Shown here in pieces: positions 60,668 through 64,000 of a stretch of DNA of 64,000 nucleotides. Numbering within the stretch: the first letter of the stretch is position 1; the number at the start of each line of letters is the position of its first letter. The notes under the pieces were generated by a model. The model made no database searches and had not been told where the DNA came from. It was given only the letters and a program-made list of their open reading frames with translations. The DNA comes from Armillaria gallica (lineage: Eukaryota > Basidiomycota > Agaricomycetes > Agaricales > Physalacriaceae): NCBI GenBank assembly GCA_037576215.1, contig JBANDB010000018.1, forward strand, positions 1,612,001 to 1,676,000, read 5' to 3'. Position numbers and translations under genes: made by a program.

Positions 60668-61545
60668 CTATCCTAGTTCGGATGATGGTATTTGTGATAT
60701 AATTCTCTTGGAATGGTCGATCCACAAACTAGAAGGAATTCCGTGCCAACGATGCCTCTCTTCCAGTCCCCATCGCCTTTGTGTAATAATTCATCGAAGC
60801 GAAAACATTGCTGTTGATGCACGGTATATAAACGTACCGTAATGTGTATCGTATTATGCTCATGATATGCTCATGGGAGTCCTGAATCCATTCAATCACT
60901 GACCCTGCCCGGTATCAAGGTTCTGTTTTCAGATCATTTCGGCGTTAATTACGTATCATCGATATTTTCGGCCCGCGAAGGGAGGCCTCTGAAGGTACTT
61001 ATACGGACCTTTCGTGCAGTCTACCCCATTATTCGAACTATTCTATCACCCCGCCATGACAAGTCCTAGGACCATTTAGAGATTGGACGGTCTCGACCTC
61101 TTAGATTTTGACTCAGACGATATTCTTGCTGTAGCCGGAAGCGCACACTCGAGTATTTTATGGTCATCACACACCAGTCCAGAGACACCAGCACCGGAAG
61201 GTCATACATATTTAACTTACCTATGCTCCCGTATGCTGATGGTATGTTCTACACCACCAAACCGGAGGAAGGCCAGTCTGAGATAGTACCGATGTTTGTA
61301 GATTGAGCCTAGTGAATTGTCCTAGATTACAGACAATTTGAGCGCAGACTAATGAGAGTTGCTAGGATGCGAGACTAACGCTTATGTGTACGCTTATTTG
61401 GTGGCCAGCATCACCTGAAATTTACATCATTTACGTGCTATCACCTTCACCTTCAAATCCCCGACTTAGCCATGGTCAAGCACTTGAGGTCGTGCTTATG
61501 GTACAGCGGGGAGCATGCCACTTTCGCTTCTTACTATTTCCCATC
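60668..61545. other. No gene recognised
   Basis: Contains an open segment at about 61083-61286 with acidic residues (DLLDFDSDD) that could be an upstream exon of the next gene, but it lacks an ATG start. Confidence 0.3.
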
Positions 61546-62398
61546 ATGACTTCTCAGCGCGCTATTTTGGCTCCCGTGCTCCAAACCGGTTCCGAGTCCG
61601 CTGATGATCGCACTGTGCCCAATATCTCGATGCCCAATGTCTCGATGGTATTCCACCTGAATTCCATGACTCCTGGGGAATATGTACGTGCATTGACTTC
61701 TTTGTCATGGATGCATTGATTCCGAAGCTATATGGCAGGCCTTTACTTTCAGGTTCATCATCGACTCGACGACTGGCACAGTCACAATGGAAACTCCTGC
61801 TCAGCCTACTTCTCCTGTTACTCCTGTGGCACCCTCGCCTTTGGATCTCCTTCATGCTAATCCTGTGTCCGACAACAAACAGGGACAAGAACACCATCAA
61901 CCAAACGAATATGAGCACGACGGTACTAACAGCAGCATCCAAGTCAAGCTGGAGACAGAAACCAAGTCCCTACCACCTCAGCAACTTCTCGAATTATCGC
62001 CCACGCAGTCAGATCCAGATTACGAGCAGTATTGGGAAGAACAGCGCCAAAAGAGGGGCAACCAAGTCGGGCACAACGACAAATCCGCACAGCCATCCGA
62101 GTTCTTGCGGGGCCAGCTGGGTGTGCATAGCTCACCTCAAGCTCAGCAGCTTGTCGAATTGTCGCCCACACAATCAGATCCGGATTACGAGCAGTATTGG
62201 GAAGAACAGCGTCGAATGAGGGACAACCAGAACAAGCACAATGACCACACCACACGGCCTTTCGACTTTTCGCTGGACAGTCCATTTCAGCATGTACAAC
62301 AACGCAAAGATGTGGAAGTTCAACCTTCTTCCTGTATAATTAGCACTGGAATTTATTTGATTGTTCTTGTCTTTCTATGCTTCTTTCGAGGTTATTAA
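61546..62398 (+). CDS. Hypothetical protein with 55-residue tandem repeat and C-terminal membrane segment
   Basis: A likely first exon from ATG about 61546 ends near GTACGT at about 61685. An acceptor TTTCAG near 61752 leads into a frame open to 62398. The phase of this junction is not certain; the ATG at 61787 alone gives 203 aa. The protein is Pro/Gln-rich and has two copies, 55 residues apart, of LSPTQSDPDYEQYWEEQR. It ends with a hydrophobic segment (IYLIVLVFLCFF) two residues before the C terminus, suggesting a tail-anchored protein. Repeat DNA is about 90% similar, so the duplication is fairly recent. No function is recognised. Confidence 0.5.
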
Positions 62399-64000
62399 AG
62401 GTTGTGAATGGTGTGAGATTTCTAGGAAGATATGCTACCGGTTCTCGAGGACATGTGGTCTAATCTTCTGCAGAAGCGGGCCATGTTGTCACGAACATTT
62501 GCCAAGAGATACAATAGTATACGGTGATGCAGGCCAACAATACAATGTCAAGAGAAATGTTATCGCAGGGCAGAAATGACGTGAAATTGATATGAGGCAG
62601 GCATCAGTATGCCAACAGGACTAACCTCAGAATAAGGCGACGGTAGTGGCAGAAAGCGGAAAGGCGATTAACCTCAGATTGAGCTTAGGTACACAAAATC
62701 GCGCGATTTTAATAGGCGTCACGGGCCCAGACTGACATTGGTCTATTTCGAGCTTGACGTCGATTGCATCACATCCTCTTTCAGACCGCACTGATACCAA
62801 AGTCACATCATTCCAGAACGGTGGTGTAGGAGAGAAAGACAAGAGCGCATATTCGACAGCGGACACTGTATCAGAGTTGCCTGTTGTTCCGTTGAGCGAG
62901 ACGAGCCGCGGTCGAGAGGCAGACGCAGAGAATAGCTTAAACCCGACCGGGGAGGGATCAGAGAGAAGTTCGTAAGCTCTTGGTTGAATTTTGAATTCGT
63001 TTAACTTACTCTGTCACGTCAGCAGCAGCAGAAAACATCAGTTCTGAGCAGAGAGTCGCCTCGACTCAGGAAGAAATGGCGTCGGCAGACGAGGTACGTG
63101 CGTCCGTCGCTTCCGCTTCACTTGAAGCTTATGGGCAAGGACGTTTCAGCCTGAACAACCGGTATAAAACCCAAGTACTGCATTAGCACAGACAATAGCT
63201 TCATCTCCGTACGTTAATTTAGCATAATTAATTTGTTACATCGCTGTATTCAGAAGGGAAAATGTAAATGATATACTAGCAAGGTCGAATCAGATTGTAT
63301 CAATTGTCTCGTACTCACACGGAGATCTGTATTCGCCGAGCGAAGTGGCAACTTGGTCTTGATTCAGAATCATGGAACTAAGGCCTTCTCAATATTATGA
63401 TTAGGCGTAACAGCGATATAAAACACGCACGGAATTTCATTCAAAGGCATCATCACCGCCGAACAGAATGGCGCTAATGAATAAATTACATTCAAGGGGG
63501 GACTTTCCTTTGAAGACAGCAGCTCTAGCCGAGTATCGTATCCGCCGACATTCTGCGGAAGGTCACGAATTCTCTGACATCGATGAATGCGAGGAGGAAC
63601 GGGGAAAGCACGGTCTAGAAATGGTTAATGGCGAGCGAGCGGTCGTTCCTCTTCCCACAGGTAACCGTCGACCTGTTCGCAATGCACCTTGTCGTGCTGA
63701 TGACCGAACTCCCGTTGGGTAGTGCGACGTATGACTTTCAATGTTGAACTCGCAGGGGAAGAGGGTGTATTGCTAGCTAGCGCTAATGCTGAATATCACG
63801 TACTGCTATAGGAGTCATATTTATTGAAATGGCTTTGATTCGAATATCTATGACCAGAATGAGGACACATTTCATCCCGAGGACCGACTTCCGTACCTAA
63901 ATAAACCTGAGAAGAAGATTGTCCCAATCACTAAATGCCAATGCCGGTTCAAGGAGAACGGCCCTTCGAACTTGATACGCATACGAAGTGGCCAACGTAG
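62399..64000 (+). other. Exon-like fragments of an unknown gene, right end
   Basis: Open segments at about 62754-62970, 63022-63093 (bounded by CAG and GTACGT) and 63468-63722 encode hydrophilic Ser/Glu-rich sequence. They could be exons of one gene running off the right edge, with possible splice sites between them. No motif identifies a family and the start is not found. Confidence 0.25.

Noticed and set aside
61707..62219. 170-codon Leu/Ser-rich ORF overlapping the repeat-containing gene
   Set aside because: It is the +1 shadow of the 61787-62398 frame. The duplicated unit is in phase in both frames because its length is a multiple of three, but the acidic frame is the more protein-like.

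Overview
The window looks like nuclear DNA of a mushroom-forming basidiomycete (Agaricomycetes). The genes carry many short introns of about 45-60 bp with GTNNGT donors, two transposon families typical of these fungi are present (KDZ and Plavaka), and there is a chromodomain Ty3/gypsy retrotransposon plus F-box, caspase-like and multi-spanning membrane protein genes of agaric type. The region is gene-poor and repeat-rich, and most recognisable genes are broken.

Layout. 1-6 kb: an AT-rich stretch with a partial minus-strand ORF cut by the window edge, a 362-bp MITE (2638-2999), and a decayed KDZ transposase (about 3490-5826). 6012-6323: a second MITE with a TA target duplication, built of TCGATTATG units. 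8009-9446: an apparently intact four-exon caspase-like (metacaspase) gene. 11827-17874: a two-gene cassette consisting of a nine-exon Plavaka transposase whose whole frame is open (1254 aa) and a downstream gene with an RS-rich N terminus and a DUF6698-like domain. 18846-19970: an F-box pseudogene whose broken paralogue lies inverted at 54761-55927. 26637-28078: an intact two-exon multi-spanning membrane protein.

From about 20 to 39 kb and 50.6 to 53.7 kb the DNA is mostly degenerate copies of one dispersed, non-coding repeat family. One copy is split by a 1211-bp non-autonomous DNA transposon (36068-37278) with a 9-bp target duplication. A cluster of tRNA-like Pol III B-box sequences lies at 38.9-40.1 kb.

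41155-49585 is a complete Ty3/gypsy chromovirus with 401-bp LTRs differing at two sites and a 5-bp target duplication (GCTTC). Although young, it is disabled by TGA codons in otherwise open frames, and both LTR differences are CpG transitions. This points to CpG-directed C-to-T mutation of methylated or RIP-like-targeted DNA. Its 5' end also carries a long second reading frame over gag, starting with a membrane-spanning segment. The right end (56-64 kb) holds relics, among them a bZIP (GCN4-like) fragment, an inverted duplicated gene fragment, and a repeat-containing predicted membrane protein.

No rRNA gene, CRISPR array or bacterial-type operon was seen. Exon boundaries come from reading splice motifs and phase by eye and are predictions.
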